Origin: a virus
Length of the DNA: 22,022 nucleotides
Direction: 5' to 3' (one strand)
Virus record (IMG/VR): IMGVR_UViG_3300010299_000075
Span: 1-22,022 of that record
Part shown: piece after piece, positions 20,104 to 22,022 of the stretch
How positions within the stretch are numbered: the stretch's first letter is position 1
Layout: each line of letters opens with the position of its first letter
Notes under the pieces: generated by a model
Database searches by the model: none
Told to the model about the DNA's origin: nothing
What the model saw: only the letters and a program-made list of their open reading frames with translations
Position numbers and translations under genes: made by a program

Positions 20104-21228
20104 ATGTCTGGTGACAACTTACAAGAAATGGAGACGGCAAGGGGAGTCCAGTCAAAGACCGCAGTTAATGCTGGTGCAAAGTCTGGTGATCCAATGCCAA
20201 AATTGCAAAACGATGGTTCTCAACTAGCATCTGTTGAAGATCTCGGAGGTCCTACCCCTGAGAACTATAAGTCTGACGATGATTCCGCTAAGTTGAAAGA
20301 ACCAGGCGGCAGCCTTAAGCAAGTTAAGGATGTTGTAAACAAGGGAGCAAGATCTGCTGACCCAATGCCAGCAACTAAGAAAGAAGAAGTTGAGGCAGAT
20401 GAAGAGGAAGTTATCGAAGAGTCTCCTGAAATTACTGATGAAGTAGTCGAAGAAGAAACTGTCGAGGAAGTACTCGAAGTCAGCGACGAAGTTGACGTTG
20501 AAGAAGACGTTAATGCTCTTCTTGGTGGTGAAGAACTCTCCGAGGAATTCAAAGAGAAAGCAAAGACAATCTTTGAAGCTGCTCTGAAGACAAAAGTAGT
20601 TGAAATCAGAGAAGCACTCGAAGCACAATATGCTCAGAAACTTCAAGAAGAAGTTGAAGCAGCAAAAGCAGAACTCACTGAAAGAGTTGATTCCTATCTG
20701 GAATACGTCTCAGAAGAGTGGGTTTCTGAAAACCAACTTGCCATTGAAAATGGCATTAAAACTGAGATGACTGAATCATTCCTTTCAGGAATGAAGGGTC
20801 TTTTTGAAGAACATTATGTAACAATCCCTGAAGAGAAATATGATGTACTCCACAGTATGGTAGAAAAACTTGATGAAATGGAGACAAAACTCAACGAGCA
20901 AATCCATAAGAATATCTCCCTCAACAAGCGCCTCGCAGAGTCGGTTGCTGATAGCATCTTAGATCAGATTTCTGAAGGTCTCGCAGAGACGCAGAAAGAA
21001 AAGCTCGCTTCACTTGCAGAAAGTGTTGAGTTTGAAAGTGAAACTGCATATCGTGAAAAACTGAAGACGCTTAAGGAGTCATACTTCACATCTAGAACAG
21101 CGACTTCAACTTTAGCAAAGACTGAAACACTGTCCGAAGGTGTTGAGTCCGTACCACAAGAACAAACATATTCTTCTGATATGGCGTCATATCTGAAAGC
21201 ACTTTCATCTGTTGCTAAAAACAACTGA
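20104..21228 (+). CDS. 22: Prohead scaffold (core) protein gp22
   Basis: The 374-residue protein is longer than T4 gp22 (269) and fits the scaffold pattern. A disordered N-terminus contains a duplicated motif, NAGAKSGDPMP (22-32) and NKGARSADPMP (79-89). It is followed by a strongly acidic tract (~93-146; e.g. EEVIEESPEITDEVVEEETV) and long charged helices (~145-330) likely to form coiled coils. Several LxE or IxE triplets could serve gp21, which destroys the scaffold in maturation to free space for DNA. The C-terminus (SDMASYLKALSSVAKNN) is conserved-looking and could contact gp23. The gene lies between protease and capsid genes, as in T4. It has its own late promoter. Confidence 0.95.
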   Translation: MSGDNLQEMETARGVQSKTAVNAGAKSGDPMPKLQNDGSQLASVEDLGGPTPENYKSDDDSAKLKEPGGSLKQVKDVVNKGARSADPMPATKKEEVEADEEEVIEESPEITDEVVEEETVEEVLEVSDEVDVEEDVNALLGGEELSEEFKEKAKTIFEAALKTKVVEIREALEAQYAQKLQEEVEAAKAELTERVDSYLEYVSEEWVSENQLAIENGIKTEMTESFLSGMKGLFEEHYVTIPEEKYDVLHSMVEKLDEMETKLNEQIHKNISLNKRLAESVADSILDQISEGLAETQKEKLASLAESVEFESETAYREKLKTLKESYFTSRTATSTLAKTETLSEGVESVPQEQTYSSDMASYLKALSSVAKNN

Positions 21229-21267
21229 ATTTAACATTAACAAACTAAACATTTAAGGAGAAAGCAA

Positions 21268-22022
21268 ATGTTCCATTCCGAACATCTGCAGGAGAAGTGG
21301 GCACCTCTTCTGGACTATCAGGGTCTTGATAAAATCAAAGATTCACACAGAAGATCAGTAACCGCTGTCCTGCTCGAAAACCAAGAAAGATTCCTCAAAG
21401 AGCAAGCTGCCTTTGATAGTGGTTCCATGGGCAACCTCATGGAAGCAACCCCAACCAACGCCGCAAACGCTGCTGGTGCATCCGGTGGTTTTGGTGGTGC
21501 TGATGCACAAAACAATGGTCCTACCGCTGGTTTCGACCCCGTTCTGATCTCCCTGATCAGACGTTCAATGCCTAACCTGATGGCATATGATCTGGCAGGA
21601 GTTCAACCAATGAACGGTCCTACCGGACTCATCTTCGCAATGCGTTCCCGCTACAGCGCACAAGACGGCACCGAAGCATTCTTCAACGAAGCAGATACCG
21701 CATTCTCCGGTCAGGACGCAGGTCTTGATGAGACTGCAGGTTTCACTGGTGCTTCCGTAGGTATGGGTACTACCTCACAGTCAGGTAGCAATCCTTCCCT
21801 CCTCAACCCAACCGCAACTGCTGACGAAACAGCATATAACGTTGGTCAGGGTATGGTTACTGGCGATGCTGAGAACCTCGGCGGAACTGGTAGCGATGCA
21901 TTCAACGAGATGGCATTCTCGATCGAGAAAGTCACCGTTACTGCAAAGTCAAGAGCACTCAAGGCTGAGTACTCCTTGGAACTGGCACAAGACCTGAAGG
22001 CAATTCACGGTCTGAATGCTGA
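21268..22022 (+). CDS. 23: Major capsid protein gp23, 3' end outside the window
   Basis: The first 251 codons are present. The protein begins MFHSEHLQEKWAPLLDYQGL with DKIKDSHRRSVTAVLLENQE after it. GSMGNLMEATPTNAA contains LME-Ala at 57-60, a fit to the gp21 rule that removes residues 1-59, as T4 gp23 loses 65. The HK97-type capsid domain then starts: FDPVLISLIRRSMPNLMAYD, GVQPMNGPTGLIFAMRSRY, and KVTVTAKSRALKAEYSLELA before the break. The Shine-Dalgarno is strong (TAAGGAG, 21254-21260). No exact late box precedes it; only CTAAACA at 21245 comes close, so read-through from gp22 is likely. Codon use is sharply biased to TTC, AAC and ACC, unlike the AT-rich fibre genes, as expected for the most abundant protein. 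Confidence 0.97.
   Translation, partial: MFHSEHLQEKWAPLLDYQGLDKIKDSHRRSVTAVLLENQERFLKEQAAFDSGSMGNLMEATPTNAANAAGASGGFGGADAQNNGPTAGFDPVLISLIRRSMPNLMAYDLAGVQPMNGPTGLIFAMRSRYSAQDGTEAFFNEADTAFSGQDAGLDETAGFTGASVGMGTTSQSGSNPSLLNPTATADETAYNVGQGMVTGDAENLGGTGSDAFNEMAFSIEKVTVTAKSRALKAEYSLELAQDLKAIHGLNA

Noticed and set aside
20224-20646. Minus-strand frames opposite gp22 (Phe/Ser-rich)
   Set aside because: They mirror the Glu/Lys-rich acidic tract of gp22; the composition is entirely explained by that.

Overview
The window is part of the late structural region of a T4-like myovirus, most probably a marine cyanophage (Kyanoviridae type). The diagnosis rests on the collinear block gp17 (large terminase), gp18 (tail sheath), gp19 (tail tube), gp20 (portal), a gp67-like core protein, gp21 (prohead protease), gp22 (scaffold) and gp23 (major capsid protein, cut by the window end). 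It is supported by T4-type late promoter boxes (TATAAATA and close variants) in the short gaps and by cyanophage-style accessory proteins. All genes are on the + strand, gaps are short, and no tRNA, CRISPR array or insertion sequence was seen. The host (Synechococcus or Prochlorococcus) cannot be fixed from the sequence.

Positions 1-6694 form an adhesion module. It holds the 3' part of a repeat-rich tail fibre gene, a small conserved-looking phage protein, a 28-codon mini-ORF that echoes a domain found further downstream, a second repeat-rich fibre, and two tandem paralogues combining a PKD-like domain with BspA/DUF285-like repeats. Positions 6729-10033 encode a modular Cys/Lys-rich protein, a 102-residue protein whose N-terminus (MKTYRQFLSE) closely resembles the T4 internal-head-protein targeting peptide, and a 451-residue presumed virion protein.

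Positions 10039-12290 are unusual. A truncated, divergent copy of the first ~58 codons of gp17 is followed by about 190 bp of AT-rich DNA with a sigma70-like promoter. Then comes a tightly overlapped cassette of small genes: two zinc-ribbon/helical small proteins, several peptides under 70 residues, two or three single-span membrane proteins and a staphylococcal-nuclease-like enzyme. The complete gp17 follows. The gp17 5' end is therefore present twice, flanking an accessory cassette in the middle of the late region.

Positions 12291-22022 are the packaging and morphogenesis core. gp17 packages DNA through the gp20 portal into a prohead built from gp23 on a gp22/gp67 core; gp21 then cleaves head proteins at (L/I)xE sites, one of which is visible in gp23. 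gp18 and gp19 build the contractile tail. Late promoters punctuate this block, several overlapping the preceding stop codon, and one (before gp20) abuts an intrinsic terminator so that transcripts from that promoter should lack the 5' arm of the hairpin. Codon use shifts toward C-ending codons in gp18, gp19 and especially gp23, as expected for abundant virion proteins.
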